Made by a program: the position numbers and the translations under genes
Notes under the pieces: generated by a model
Seen by the model: only the letters and a program-made list of their open reading frames with translations
Told to the model about the DNA's origin: nothing
Databases searched by the model: none
Source of the DNA: JANPPS01 sp965246835
GTDB lineage: Bacteria > Pseudomonadota > Alphaproteobacteria > Acetobacterales > Acetobacteraceae
DNA: 64,000 bases
Direction: 5' to 3'
NCBI GenBank assembly: GCA_965246835.1
Contig: CBDFFQ010000001.1
Location: 1,860,001-1,924,000, forward strand
Shown here: positions 8,735 through 18,215 of the stretch, piece after piece
Position numbering within the stretch: position 1 is the stretch's first letter
Layout: every line of letters starts with the position of its first letter

Positions 8735-9912
8735 TTCACCTGCCTTCAATCGGGCGGCGCGCGGCGCTGCTGGGGCTCGGCAGCGCCATGGTGCTGGGCC
8801 GGGCCTCGCTCTCCTTGGCGGCGGCGGATACGGACAAACGCTTGGTGGTCGTGCTGCTGCGCGGTGCCATGGACGGGATGGCGGCCGTGGTGCCGTATGG
8901 CGATCCGGACCTGGTGCGCTGGCGGCCAAAGCTGCTGCCGCCGCAACCGGGCCAGGCTGGCGGGTTGCTGGACCTCGGCGGGTTCTACGGCCTGCACCCC
9001 TCCTTGGCCGGCATGCATGCGCTGTATCGCGCCGGGGAACTGCTGCCGGTGCATGCGATCGCCGGGCATTACCGCAGCCGCAGCCATTTCGAGGCGCAGG
9101 ACTACCTCGAGAGCGGCGTGGACCGGCGGATGGATAGCGGCTGGTTGAACCGAACCCTGGCCGCGATGTCCGGGCAGGAGCAATCCGCGGTCGCGATCAG
9201 CGTCACCGTGCCGCTGCTGCTGCGCGGCCCCCGCGCGGTCGCGACCTGGGCGCCGCCGACCTTCGATCCGCTCGATGCCGATCTGTATCACCGCGTCGTG
9301 GCGCTGCACGACCATGATCCCATCACCGGCCCAGCGTTGCAGGACGCGATGCGGCAGCGCGGCTTCTCCGACAAGGTGCTCGCCTCCGGCACGCCGCCCC
9401 GCAGCCAGGACGCCTTCGCGACGCTCTGCGCCTCCGCGGCCAAGCTGCTGCGCGCGCCCGATGGCCCGCGGGTGGCCGGGATGGAGCTGGAGGGATGGGA
9501 CACGCATTCCAGCCAGCCCACCCGGATCGCGGCGGCGCTGAGCGAGCTGGATGCCGGGCTCGTGGCGCTGAAGGCCGGGATGGGCGATGCCTGGGCGCAG
9601 ACGGTGGTGCTGGTCATCACCGAATTCGGCCGCACCGTGCGGGCGGACGGGACGCTCGGCACCGATCATGGCACCGGCACCGCGGCCTTTGTGGCGGGCG
9701 GGCGCGTGGCGGGCGGGCGCGTGCTGGCCAACTGGCCCGGCCTGCAGCAGGCCAATCTGTTCGAGAACCGCGATTTGCAGCCAACGGCGGATCTTCGCGC
9801 GCTCGGCAAGGGCATCTTGGCGGCGCATATGGGCCTGTCGCCCGCCGCGTTGGCGCAGGTGTTTCCCGAAAGTGGGGACGTTACGCCAATGACCGGGCTG
9901 CTGCGGGCCTAG
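8731..9912 (+). CDS. DUF1501 domain-containing protein (secreted, Tat-like signal)
   Basis: A 393-residue DUF1501 protein, a family distantly related to alkaline phosphatase/sulfatase-type enzymes. The N-terminus has a twin-Arg (GRRAALLGLG) plus hydrophobic leader ending near ASLSLAAA, consistent with export by Tat. Conserved blocks include LRGAMDGM, the HYRSRSHFEAQD segment, the EGWDTHS metal-binding-like motif and ITEFGRTV followed by DHGTG. ATG 8731 overlaps the upstream DUF1800 stop. murQ follows after only 4 bases. The substrate is unknown. Confidence 0.87.
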   Translation: MIHLPSIGRRAALLGLGSAMVLGRASLSLAAADTDKRLVVVLLRGAMDGMAAVVPYGDPDLVRWRPKLLPPQPGQAGGLLDLGGFYGLHPSLAGMHALYRAGELLPVHAIAGHYRSRSHFEAQDYLESGVDRRMDSGWLNRTLAAMSGQEQSAVAISVTVPLLLRGPRAVATWAPPTFDPLDADLYHRVVALHDHDPITGPALQDAMRQRGFSDKVLASGTPPRSQDAFATLCASAAKLLRAPDGPRVAGMELEGWDTHSSQPTRIAAALSELDAGLVALKAGMGDAWAQTVVLVITEFGRTVRADGTLGTDHGTGTAAFVAGGRVAGGRVLANWPGLQQANLFENRDLQPTADLRALGKGILAAHMGLSPAALAQVFPESGDVTPMTGLLRA

Positions 9913-9916
9913 CCCG

Positions 9917-10810
9917 ATGGACACCGAGCGGAGCCTGCTCCGGTACCGCGACGCCCATACCTGGCCGGCGGAGGACGCGATGGCGGCCATGCTGGAGAAC
10001 CAGTTCGGCGCGTTCGCGGCCGTGCGCGCGGCGCTGCCGGCCTTGGCCGCTGCCGCGACTGCGGTTTCCGGGCGGCTGCGCGACGGGGATGGACGGCTGG
10101 TCTATTGCGGCGCCGGGGCTTCCGGCCGTTTGGCGGTGCAGGACGGGGTCGAGCTGCACCCCACCTTCGGCTGGCCCGGCCATCGACTGGCCTACCTCGT
10201 GGCGGGCGGGGATGCGGCGCTGGTCCGCTCGGCCGAAGGGGCGGAGGACGATGCGGAGGGTGCTGTGCGCGATGCGTCCGCGCTGGGGTTCGGCCCCGCC
10301 GACGTTGTGCTGTGCGTGGCCGCAAGTGGCACGACGCGCTATACGGTCGAGGTCCAGTCCATCGCCGCTGCCGCCGGTGCGCTGACGGTGGCGCTGGCCA
10401 ATAATCCGGGCACGCCTTTGCTGGCGCGTGCCGCGCATCCCGTGCTGTTGCATACCGGCGCCGAATTCCTCGCGGGCTCCACCCGCATGACGGCCGGGAC
10501 GGCGCAGAAGATGGCGCTGAACCTGCTCTCCACCCGGGTGATGACCGAGCTGGGCCGGGTGCATCGCGGCCTGATGGTGGACATGGTGCCGAGCAACGCG
10601 AAGCTCGTCGCACGCGCCCACGCCATGGTGGCCGCCATCGCCGGCACCGGGCTGGCGGAGGCCGAGGCCGCCTGGCATGCGGCGGGCGGGAGCGTGCGGG
10701 TGGCGGTGCTGATGCTGGCCGGGCTGGATCGGGCGGGGGCGGAAACCGGGCTGAGCGAAGCGGGCGCTCGGCTCGATCAAGCGCTGGCGAAGATCCGTCG
10801 AGAGGCGTGA
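9917..10810 (+). CDS. murQ: N-acetylmuramic acid 6-phosphate etherase MurQ
   Basis: A 297-residue SIS-domain protein of the usual MurQ length. Diagnostic blocks are CGAGASGRLAVQDGVELHPT (about 64-83, containing one catalytic Glu), SAEGAEDD (about 105-112, second acidic site), ASGTTRYT and the highly conserved GSTRMTAGTAQKMALN. MurQ cleaves the lactyl ether of MurNAc-6-phosphate to give GlcNAc-6-phosphate during cell-wall recycling. It starts 4 bases after the DUF1501 stop, so it is probably in that operon. The expected partners anmK and the murR regulator are not present in the window. It converges on the GntR gene. Confidence 0.93.
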   Translation: MDTERSLLRYRDAHTWPAEDAMAAMLENQFGAFAAVRAALPALAAAATAVSGRLRDGDGRLVYCGAGASGRLAVQDGVELHPTFGWPGHRLAYLVAGGDAALVRSAEGAEDDAEGAVRDASALGFGPADVVLCVAASGTTRYTVEVQSIAAAAGALTVALANNPGTPLLARAAHPVLLHTGAEFLAGSTRMTAGTAQKMALNLLSTRVMTELGRVHRGLMVDMVPSNAKLVARAHAMVAAIAGTGLAEAEAAWHAAGGSVRVAVLMLAGLDRAGAETGLSEAGARLDQALAKIRREA

Positions 10811-10823
10811 ACCAGCGATGTCC

Positions 10824-11495
10824 CTACCCACCCGGCGGCGTGCGCAAGGCAGCCGTCACGATGTCCCGCTTGTTATGCAGGTGTTGGGCCAGCAATTGGC
10901 CCAGTAAGGCGCCATCCCGGGCGATCAGCGCGTCCAGGATCGCGCCATGTTCGTCCATCGCGGCCTGCCAGCGGTCAGGGCGCATGCGGTTGGACATGTA
11001 GCGGGCCCTGGTGATGCGGCCCGAAAGCGCGGCGTAGGTCTGCATCAGCACCGGGTTGCCGGCGGCGCGCATGATGCCCTCGTGGATGGCCTGGTTCAGG
11101 GCGAAATACTCGCGCAGCTCCGAACGCAGGAAATGCGCGTGCATGCGGTGGTGCAGGCTTTGGATCTCGGCGAGATCAGCTTGCGTGATGCGGTGCGCCG
11201 CGAGGCGCCCGCCCTCGGCCTCCAGCATGCCGATCACCTCGAACAAATGCGTCAGGTGTTCGTCGCCCAGGGTCGCGATGCGGGCGCCGCGGTTGGGCAG
11301 CAGCTCGACCAGGCCCTCGGCGGCCAGTACCTTGAGGCATTCGCGCAGCGGCGTGCGGGAGACCTGGAACTGCTCGCACAGAGCACGCTCCGGCACGCGG
11401 GCGCCGGGCAGCAGGGCGCCGTCGTCGATCAGGGCGCGCAGGCTTTCCAGCAGCCCCGCATGCAGCGTGGGCCGGATGGGGAGAAGGGCGTTCAT
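10824..11495 (-). CDS. GntR-family transcriptional regulator (FadR/FCD type)
   Basis: A 223-residue regulator: N-terminal winged helix (about 10-75, with VSRTPLRECLKVLAAEGL) and a C-terminal FCD all-helical ligand domain with the metal-site histidines expected of the family. ATG 11495 places about 12 residues before the first helix, as is normal; an ATG at 11582 would add an atypical leader reaching almost to the divergent gene. Position suggests that it controls the divergent aminotransferase/MFS/dehydrogenase genes, with a hydroxyacid or amino acid as likely effector (inference). Confidence 0.9.
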   Translation of the reverse strand: MNALLPIRPTLHAGLLESLRALIDDGALLPGARVPERALCEQFQVSRTPLRECLKVLAAEGLVELLPNRGARIATLGDEHLTHLFEVIGMLEAEGGRLAAHRITQADLAEIQSLHHRMHAHFLRSELREYFALNQAIHEGIMRAAGNPVLMQTYAALSGRITRARYMSNRMRPDRWQAAMDEHGAILDALIARDGALLGQLLAQHLHNKRDIVTAALRTPPGG

Positions 11496-11596
11496 GCACT
11501 GATCATGGCTCAGGAGACGATTGAATGCAAAATACCCGCTTGTATGCCGTATCCATTCATGCGAGAGCGGGATTGTATTCATTCTGGGAGGACGCG
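11496..11596. promoter_or_regulatory. Divergent promoter region with candidate GntR operator
   Basis: This 101-bp gap separates the GntR gene from the aminotransferase. It contains ATAC-N6-GTAT at 11532-11545, and the hexamer TTGTAT occurs at 11540 and again at 11573, 33 bp apart (about three helical turns). The second lies just upstream of the GGGAGGA ribosome binding site of the aminotransferase. FadR/FCD regulators often bind short AT-rich inverted repeats of this kind. The assignment rests on pattern and position only. Confidence 0.4.
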
Positions 11597-12790
11597 ATGG
11601 CGTTCAAGAGCGGCCGCCACTTCCTGCAGATCCCGGGCCCCAGCACGATCCCGGACCGCGTGCTCCGCGCCATCGACCGCGCAGTGCTGGACCATCGCGG
11701 TCCCGAGTTCCAGCGCCTGGGCCGCGCCGTGCTGGACGGGCTGAAGCCGCTATTCGGCACCACGGGCCCCGTCATCATCTTCCCGAGCTCCGGCACCGGC
11801 GCGTGGGAGGCGGCGATCGTCAACGTGCTGGCCCACGGTGACCGCGTGTTGATGGTCGAGACCGGGCAGTTCGCGACGCTATGGCGCAACATGGCCGTGC
11901 GCCTCGGGATCGAGGTGGATTTCGTGCCGGGCGATTGGCGGCATGGGGTGGACCCCGCCGTGGTCGAGGCCCGGCTCCGCGCCGACACCGGCCGCGCGAT
12001 CAAGGCCGTGATGGTCGTGCACAACGAGACCTCGACCGGCGTCACCAGCCGCATCGCCGAGGTGCGCGCGGCCATGGACCGCGCCGATCACCCGGCGCTG
12101 CTGATGGTGGACAGCGTTTCGGGCCTCGGCTCGATCGACTACCAGCACGATGCCTGGGGCGTCGATGTGACGGTGACGGGCTCGCAGAAGGGCATGATGA
12201 TGCCGGCCGGGCTGGGCTTCAACGCGGTGTCGGCCAAGGCGCTGGCGGCGGCGAAGGTGGGCGGGATGCCGCGTTCCTACTGGGATTGGCAGGAGATGCT
12301 GGGCATCAATCCCAGCGGCTATTTCCCCTACACGCCGGCCACCAACCTTCTGTATGGGCTGGAGGAGGCGATCGCCATGCTGAACGAGGAGGGGCTGCCC
12401 GCCGTCTTCGCCCGCCATGCCCGCCACGCCGCCGCGACCCGCGCCGCGGTGTGGGCCTGGGGGCTCGAGGTGCTGGCGCTCGATCCCCGCGAGTATTCCG
12501 GCGTGCTGACCACGGTTCTGCTCCCCGAAGGCCACGACGCCGATGCGCTGCGGGGTCAGATCCTGGAGGCCTATGACATGTCGTTGGGCGCCGGGCTCGG
12601 CAAGCTGAAGGGGCGGGTGTTCCGCATCGGGCATCTCGGCCATTTCAACGACCTTATGCTGATGGGCACGCTGTCCGGTGTGGAGATGGGCCTTGCATTG
12701 GCGGGTGTGCCGCACCGGGCTGGTGGGACACTGGCGGCGATGAATATCCTGACGGGGCGCACCGAACGGGTCGAGCAGAAGGCGGCATAA
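11597..12790 (+). CDS. Serine-glyoxylate-type aminotransferase (class V, PLP)
   Basis: A 397-residue class V aminotransferase. IPGPSTIPDRVLRAID at the N-terminus, FPSSGTGAWEAA, VHNETSTGV and the PLP-lysine motif TGSQKGMM (Lys about 198) match serine/alanine-glyoxylate aminotransferases. These convert glyoxylate to glycine at the expense of serine or another amino acid. The L-aspartate-glyoxylate aminotransferase BhcA belongs to the same family and cannot be excluded from sequence alone. ATG 11597 is preceded by GGGAGGA. The gene heads an apparent operon with an MFS carrier and a 2-hydroxyacid dehydrogenase, placing it in glyoxylate/hydroxyacid catabolism. Confidence 0.87.
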   Translation: MAFKSGRHFLQIPGPSTIPDRVLRAIDRAVLDHRGPEFQRLGRAVLDGLKPLFGTTGPVIIFPSSGTGAWEAAIVNVLAHGDRVLMVETGQFATLWRNMAVRLGIEVDFVPGDWRHGVDPAVVEARLRADTGRAIKAVMVVHNETSTGVTSRIAEVRAAMDRADHPALLMVDSVSGLGSIDYQHDAWGVDVTVTGSQKGMMMPAGLGFNAVSAKALAAAKVGGMPRSYWDWQEMLGINPSGYFPYTPATNLLYGLEEAIAMLNEEGLPAVFARHARHAAATRAAVWAWGLEVLALDPREYSGVLTTVLLPEGHDADALRGQILEAYDMSLGAGLGKLKGRVFRIGHLGHFNDLMLMGTLSGVEMGLALAGVPHRAGGTLAAMNILTGRTERVEQKAA

Positions 12791-12825
12791 GCCCGCAAAG
12801 GGCAGCCGAACGGAGGGAGGCGATC

Positions 12826-14118
12826 TTGTTCAACTACTTTAAGAGACTGGCCCAGCGATGGGGGGCGAGCAGCAACGTGCTGTTCCTGCTGTGCGTAATG
12901 TATTTCGTGACCTACATGGACCGCGTGAACATCAGCACCGCGGCGTCGGTGTTCAAAGTGGAGCTGGGGCTCAGCAATACCGAGCTCGGCATCGTGTTCT
13001 CCGCCTTCGCCTATCCGTATTTGGCCTGCCAGGTGCTGGGCGGCTGGTTCGGGGATCGGTTCGGGGCGCGGCGCACATTGGTGATCTGCGGCCTGGTGTG
13101 GTCCGTCGCGACCATGCTGACCGGTCTTGCGGGCAGCATGGCGTCGTTGATCGCCGTGCGTGTCATGCTGGGCTTGGGCGAGGGAGCCACCTTCCCGCTC
13201 GCCACCCGCGCCATGTCGACCTGGTTGCCCGGCGGCAAGTCCGGTTGGGCCCAGGGCATCACCCATGCCGCCGCCCGGCTCGGCAATGCCATCACGCCGC
13301 CTTTGGTCGTGGCCCTGATCGCGCTGGTGAGCTGGCGCGGCTCGTTTTTCGTGATGGGGCTGATCAGCCTCGCCTGGGTGATCGCGTGGGGCCTGTATTA
13401 CCGGGACGATCCCAGCACGCACCGGGGCGTCACGCCCGAGGAGCTGGCGCGGATGCCGGCGCCGCGGCCCGTGGGCGTCATCCGCGCGCCGACGCCCTGG
13501 GGTCCGCTGATCCGGCGGATCGCGCCCGTGACCTTCGTCTATTTCTGCTATGGCTGGACGTTGTGGACCTTCCTGACCTGGGTGCCGCAATTCATGCAGA
13601 ACGCCTACAAGCTCGATCTCAAGAACACGGCGCTGTTCACCTTCGTGGTGTTCTTCGGCGGCGTGGTGGGCGATGCGCTGGGCGGCTGGCTCAGCGACTA
13701 TATCTACCGCCGCACCGGCAGCCTCACCATGGCCCGGCGCAACCTGGTGATCTTCGGCCTGCTCGGGTCATTCTTGTGCTCGGCCCCGATCCTGGTGATC
13801 ACGGATCCCTGGCTGGCCACGATCGCACTGGGCGGCGCGTTCTTCTTTGCCGAGCTGACGATCGGGCCGATGTGGGCCATCCCGATGGACATCGCACCGG
13901 CCCATTCCGGCACCGCGAGCGGGCTGATGAACTCGGGCTCCGCCTTCGCCGCCATCGTGTCCCCGGTCGTGTTCGGCTGGATCATCGACAAGACCGGCAA
14001 CTGGTCCTTGCCGTTCTATGGCACCATGGGGCTGCTGCTGGTGGGCACGGCGGCGGCGTTCCTGATGCGGCCGGAGGAGACGTTCACCGCGCCGAAGGGG
14101 GTCACTGCGCTTGCCTGA
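12826..14118 (+). CDS. MFS transporter, anion:cation symporter type
   Basis: A 430-residue major facilitator with about 12 hydrophobic segments. The DRVNIS motif in the first helix, the GGWFGDRFGARR loop 2-3 motif and GLGEGATFPL point to the ACS family (sugar acid, tartrate, phthalate and related carboxylate carriers). The start is TTG at 12826, with GGAGGGAGG five bases upstream. It lies 35 bp after the aminotransferase and overlaps the next gene, so it likely imports the substrate used by these enzymes. The specific carboxylate is unknown. Confidence 0.87.
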   Translation: MFNYFKRLAQRWGASSNVLFLLCVMYFVTYMDRVNISTAASVFKVELGLSNTELGIVFSAFAYPYLACQVLGGWFGDRFGARRTLVICGLVWSVATMLTGLAGSMASLIAVRVMLGLGEGATFPLATRAMSTWLPGGKSGWAQGITHAAARLGNAITPPLVVALIALVSWRGSFFVMGLISLAWVIAWGLYYRDDPSTHRGVTPEELARMPAPRPVGVIRAPTPWGPLIRRIAPVTFVYFCYGWTLWTFLTWVPQFMQNAYKLDLKNTALFTFVVFFGGVVGDALGGWLSDYIYRRTGSLTMARRNLVIFGLLGSFLCSAPILVITDPWLATIALGGAFFFAELTIGPMWAIPMDIAPAHSGTASGLMNSGSAFAAIVSPVVFGWIIDKTGNWSLPFYGTMGLLLVGTAAAFLMRPEETFTAPKGVTALA

Positions 14119-16987
14119 TGGTCTAAGCCTCACACCACTGGGCGATGCGCGCCTCGCCCAGCGCCTGCGCCGGGAGACACAGGGGGACGTGTTGTTCGGC
14201 CAGGCGGATCGGGGGCGGTATGCGACCGACGCCTCGATCTACCAGATCGAGCCCGTGGGCGTGCTGGTGCCGCGCACCATCGATGACGTGCAGGCCGCGA
14301 TGGCGATCGCGCGGGAGCATGGGGTGCCGGTGCTAGCGCGGGGCGGCGGCACCAGCCAGTGCGGGCAGACGGTCAACCGGGCGCTGGTGATCGACTGCAC
14401 CAAGCACCTGCGCCGCGTGCTGGACGTGGAGGGCGACACGGCCTGGGTCGAGCCGGGCCTGGTACTCGGCCACCTCAACGCGGCGCTGAAACCGTCGGGA
14501 CAATTTTTCCCGGTGGATCCCAGCACCCACACGCGCTGCACGCTGGGCGGCATGGCGGCCAACAACTCGTGCGGGTCGAAAAGCATCCGCTACGGGCTGA
14601 TGGCGGATAACGTGCTGGCGATCGACGCGATCCTGGCGGACGGCACGCGCCATGTTTTCGGCCCGGCGCCGGACGCCCAGGATGCCCCGGTCGCGGGGTT
14701 GATCCGACACCTGCATGAACTGGGCGCGGCCGAGGCGGAGGAGATCGCGGCGCGGTTCCCGACGCAGCTGCGCCGGGTCGGTGGCTACAACATCCAGGCC
14801 CTGACCCCGGCCGCCCGGCGCGAAGGACGCGGCAACCTGGCCCGGCTCCTGGTGGGGTCGGAGGGCACGCTCGCCTTCTCCGCCGCGATCCAACTCAAGC
14901 TGCACCCGATCAAACCGCGCAAAGTGTTGGGCATCTGCCAGTTCCCGACCTTTCGCGCCGCGATGGAGGCGTCCCGCCATCTGGTGGCGCTGGGGCCCGA
15001 GGCGGTGGAGCTGGTGGACCGCACCATGATCGATTTGGGCCGCGGCATCCCGATCTACCGCGCCACCATCGACCGCATGGTCCGGGGCCAGCCCGACAGC
15101 CTGCTGATCGTCGAGTTCCACGGCACCGAGGACGCCCTGTTGCTTCGGCAGCTGAACCGGCTCGAGGAGCAGATGGCCGATCTCGGCTACCCCGGGGCCG
15201 TGGTGCGCGCGACCGATGCGCCGTTCCAGGCGGCGATCGCGGAGGTGCGCGAAGCCGGGCTCAACATCATGATGTCGATGAAGGGGGACGGCAAACCGGT
15301 CTCCTTCATCGAGGATTGCGCGGTGGGGCTCGATGACCTCGCGGATTATACCGAGCGGCTGAACGACGTGTTTGCCCGGCACGGCACCCGCGGCACCTGG
15401 TATGCCCATGCCAGCGTCGGCTGCCTGCATGTCCGCCCCGTGCTGAACATGAAGGACCCCGCCGACATCCGCACCATGCGGGCGGTGGCGGAGGAGTGTT
15501 TTGCGCTGGTCCGCGCCTACAAGGGCTCGCATTCCGGCGAGCATGGGGACGGGATCGTGCGGTCCGAGTTCCACGAAAGCATGTTCGGCCCCCGCATCGT
15601 CCGCGCGTTCGAGGCGGTGAAGGACGCGTTCGATCCCGCGGGATTGCTGAACCCGGGCCGTATCGTGCGGGCGCCGCGCATGGATGACCGCACGCTGTTC
15701 CGCTACGGGCCGGACTATGCGGCGGTGCCGATGACCCCGGCGCTGGATTGGTCGGAGCATCCGGGCGGCCTGCTGTCGGCGGTCGAGATGTGCAACAACA
15801 ACGGCACCTGCCGCACGTTCGACGCCGGGGTCATGTGCCCGTCCTATCGTGTGACGCGCGACGAAAAGCATCTCACGCGGGGCCGGGCCAACACCCTGCG
15901 GCTGGCGCTCACGGGGCAGGTCGGGCCGGATGCGTTGGCGGGGGATGACGTGGCTGCGGCCATGAAGCTCTGCGTGTCCTGCAAGGCGTGCAAGCGGGAA
16001 TGCCCGACCGGGGTGGACATGGCGGCCATGAAGATCGAGGCCCTGGCCGCCCGCGCGGCCCGGCACGGCGTGCCGCTCCGGGAGCGCCTGGTGGCGGAGA
16101 TGCCACGCTATGCCGCCGCGGCCTCGCGTCTGCACGGGCTGGCCAATCTCCGCAACCGGGTGCCGGCGTTGCGCCGCCTGTCGGAGGGGATGCTGGGCCT
16201 ATCCGCCGCGCGGCCTTTGCCGGAATGGCGCCCGGCGTTCCGGGACAGCGAGGCTCCCGCGGACCCGGCGCCCCGAGGAGACGTGTTCCTGTTCGCCGAC
16301 ACGTTCAACCGGCATTTCGAACCGGAGAACCTGCGCGCTGCGATCGTGGTGCTGCGCGCGGCCGGGTATCGGGCGGTGCTGCCGGGCCTGAAGTCACGAG
16401 GTGGCGTGTGCTGTGGCCGGACCTATCTGTCGGCCGGGATGGTGGACCGGGCGCGGGAGCTGGCCCGGCAGGCCATCGCCGCGTTACAGGGGTCGATCCC
16501 CGTCGTGGGGCTCGAGCCGTCTTGCCTGCTGACCTTGCGGGACGAGTTCCGGGCGCTGCTGCCGGGGGCCGACAGCGCCGCGCTGGCCGGGCGGGCGGTG
16601 CTGCTGAGCGAGTTTCTGGTGCGGGAGAACGTGACGCTACCGTTCGCCGACCGGCCGATGCGCGCGCATGTGCATGGGCATTGCCATCAAAAGGCGTTCG
16701 GTGCGTTCGGGGACGCGCTTTCGGTGCTGCGTGGCGTGCCGTCCTTGGACGTGCAGCCGATCGTGTCATCGTGCTGCGGGATGGCGGGGGCGTTCGGGTA
16801 TCAGGCGGAAACGCAGGACACGAGCCGCGCGATGGCAGAGGCGGGGCTGCTGCCGGCGGTGCGCGCGGCGGCGGCCGATGACGTGATCGTGGCGGACGGC
16901 ACCTCGTGCCGGCACCAGATCGCGGACCTGTCGGGGCGGCGGGCGGTGCATTCCGTGCAGGTGCTGGCGGCGGCGCTGCGCCCCTGA
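14111..16987 (+). CDS. FAD-linked 2-hydroxyacid dehydrogenase with Fe-S and CCG domains
   Basis: A 958-residue fused enzyme. It starts with an FAD-binding PCMH domain (LARGGGTSQCGQ; NNSCGSKS), then an FAD oxidase C-terminal domain ending with SGEHGDGIVRSEF. Two cysteine clusters for 4Fe-4S binding follow (CNNNGTCR and CVSCKACKRECP), and finally two CCG-type domains (GGVCCGRTY; SSCCGMAGAFGY). This layout matches YdiJ/D-2-hydroxyglutarate and D-lactate dehydrogenases that feed electrons to quinone. The start is TTG at 14111, overlapping the MFS stop by 8 bp; no in-frame ATG lies nearby. Context suggests oxidation of a D-2-hydroxyacid (for example glycolate, lactate or glycerate) to the oxoacid used by the aminotransferase. 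Confidence 0.88.
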   Translation: MPDGLSLTPLGDARLAQRLRRETQGDVLFGQADRGRYATDASIYQIEPVGVLVPRTIDDVQAAMAIAREHGVPVLARGGGTSQCGQTVNRALVIDCTKHLRRVLDVEGDTAWVEPGLVLGHLNAALKPSGQFFPVDPSTHTRCTLGGMAANNSCGSKSIRYGLMADNVLAIDAILADGTRHVFGPAPDAQDAPVAGLIRHLHELGAAEAEEIAARFPTQLRRVGGYNIQALTPAARREGRGNLARLLVGSEGTLAFSAAIQLKLHPIKPRKVLGICQFPTFRAAMEASRHLVALGPEAVELVDRTMIDLGRGIPIYRATIDRMVRGQPDSLLIVEFHGTEDALLLRQLNRLEEQMADLGYPGAVVRATDAPFQAAIAEVREAGLNIMMSMKGDGKPVSFIEDCAVGLDDLADYTERLNDVFARHGTRGTWYAHASVGCLHVRPVLNMKDPADIRTMRAVAEECFALVRAYKGSHSGEHGDGIVRSEFHESMFGPRIVRAFEAVKDAFDPAGLLNPGRIVRAPRMDDRTLFRYGPDYAAVPMTPALDWSEHPGGLLSAVEMCNNNGTCRTFDAGVMCPSYRVTRDEKHLTRGRANTLRLALTGQVGPDALAGDDVAAAMKLCVSCKACKRECPTGVDMAAMKIEALAARAARHGVPLRERLVAEMPRYAAAASRLHGLANLRNRVPALRRLSEGMLGLSAARPLPEWRPAFRDSEAPADPAPRGDVFLFADTFNRHFEPENLRAAIVVLRAAGYRAVLPGLKSRGGVCCGRTYLSAGMVDRARELARQAIAALQGSIPVVGLEPSCLLTLRDEFRALLPGADSAALAGRAVLLSEFLVRENVTLPFADRPMRAHVHGHCHQKAFGAFGDALSVLRGVPSLDVQPIVSSCCGMAGAFGYQAETQDTSRAMAEAGLLPAVRAAAADDVIVADGTSCRHQIADLSGRRAVHSVQVLAAALRP

Positions 16988-17068
16988 CGGCCTGGGGCGG
17001 CGGATTGCAGCCAACGGTTAACTTGAAATGCACCTCTCCCGGTGGCCTTATGCCGTCCAGGGGGAACG

Positions 17069-18157
17069 ATGGTCGCTTCGACGGGACGCCACGCGCCGGA
17101 CCTGCTGCCCTGGTCCGCCCATGGCTGGACCGGGCGGGTTTTCGCTGGCCCGTCGGAAGCGATGGGCGCGCTGCCGGCGGTCCACGCGCTCCGTGAGGCC
17201 TATGGGCTCGAAGCCGATCGGATGACCGACGTGGGATGGTTCGTCTCGCGGACGGTGGCGTGGCGAAACCATCCGATCGTCGTGTTGCTGGAGCGGGATA
17301 CCAGGCCGGCGGCGGCGGTGCTGTTGTATGGCCGCCGGCAATGGGGGTTGCCGTCCGGGCTGGTGCGGGGCGGCAACCGGTCCGGGGACGGGGTGGTGAT
17401 CGCGCCGCCGGCCCTGCGCGTGGCGGCCCTGACGGCCGCGGCGGAGTGCATGCTGGCCAATCCATGGGTGCATTCGGTGCTGGCCTCGGTGCGGGGCGAG
17501 GCGCCGCCCTCGGTTTCGAATTTCGGGTTCCAGGCCCGGTGGCGCGCCCGCACGGTCGCCACCGATCTCTCGCTCACGGGCGGGTTCGAAGGCGTGCTGT
17601 CCCGCATGCGGCCACGCAGCCGGCGGAACTACCGCTATTTCAGGCGGCGGGCCGAGAGCCAGCTCGGTGCGGCATTCGTCCCTGGGCTTACCGACACGCA
17701 GGCCGAGGATGCCGTCAGCATGCTGCACGGAGGCGGGCTGCATCCCCAACCCTTGTCGCGGGCATTGCGGCTACTGGCGGTGGCGCGTGAGACGCCGGGG
17801 TATTTCGCCATGGGCGTGCACGATGCATCGGGTCAATGGCTGAGCTATCTGTCTGGATGGCGGGAGGGCGGGCGCAGTTTCGTCGAGCAGCAACTCAACG
17901 ACCCCAGCATGCTAGCGGCGTCGCTCTCGACCGTGATGCGCACCTGCCTGATGGAGCATGAGGCCGCGACCGGGGCGGATGAGATCGTGTTCGTGGGCGG
18001 CTCGTCGGATGCGCTGGGCCGGTATTGCGCGCCGGATCAATGCCTTGACCTGCTCGCGACCCAGGCCGGTCTGCGCGGTACGGTGGCGACCGGGCTGGTC
18101 ACGACGCTGCGCCCCCGGGGCGAGGTGGCGACGATGGTTCGGGAGGCCGTGGGGTAG
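17069..18157 (+). CDS. GNAT-like protein (BioF2-like acyltransferase fold), function unknown
   Basis: A 362-residue protein. The layout suggests a double-GNAT fold of the FemAB/BioF2-like kind: a central basic MRPRSRRNYRYFRRRAES segment resembling the acyl-CoA/aminoacyl-binding region, then hydrophobic strands and an EQQLNDPSM segment. No catalytic signature is conclusive. ATG 17069 is preceded by GGGGGAA at good spacing. It stands alone, 81 bp after the dehydrogenase and 58 bp before an exported SGNH-like protein. Confidence 0.5.
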   Translation: MVASTGRHAPDLLPWSAHGWTGRVFAGPSEAMGALPAVHALREAYGLEADRMTDVGWFVSRTVAWRNHPIVVLLERDTRPAAAVLLYGRRQWGLPSGLVRGGNRSGDGVVIAPPALRVAALTAAAECMLANPWVHSVLASVRGEAPPSVSNFGFQARWRARTVATDLSLTGGFEGVLSRMRPRSRRNYRYFRRRAESQLGAAFVPGLTDTQAEDAVSMLHGGGLHPQPLSRALRLLAVARETPGYFAMGVHDASGQWLSYLSGWREGGRSFVEQQLNDPSMLAASLSTVMRTCLMEHEAATGADEIVFVGGSSDALGRYCAPDQCLDLLATQAGLRGTVATGLVTTLRPRGEVATMVREAVG

Positions 18158-18215
18158 CGGCTGGCCGGGTGGCGCGCGGTCTGGCAAGTTGCGCCCAATC
18201 ATCGTGGAGCCCCGC

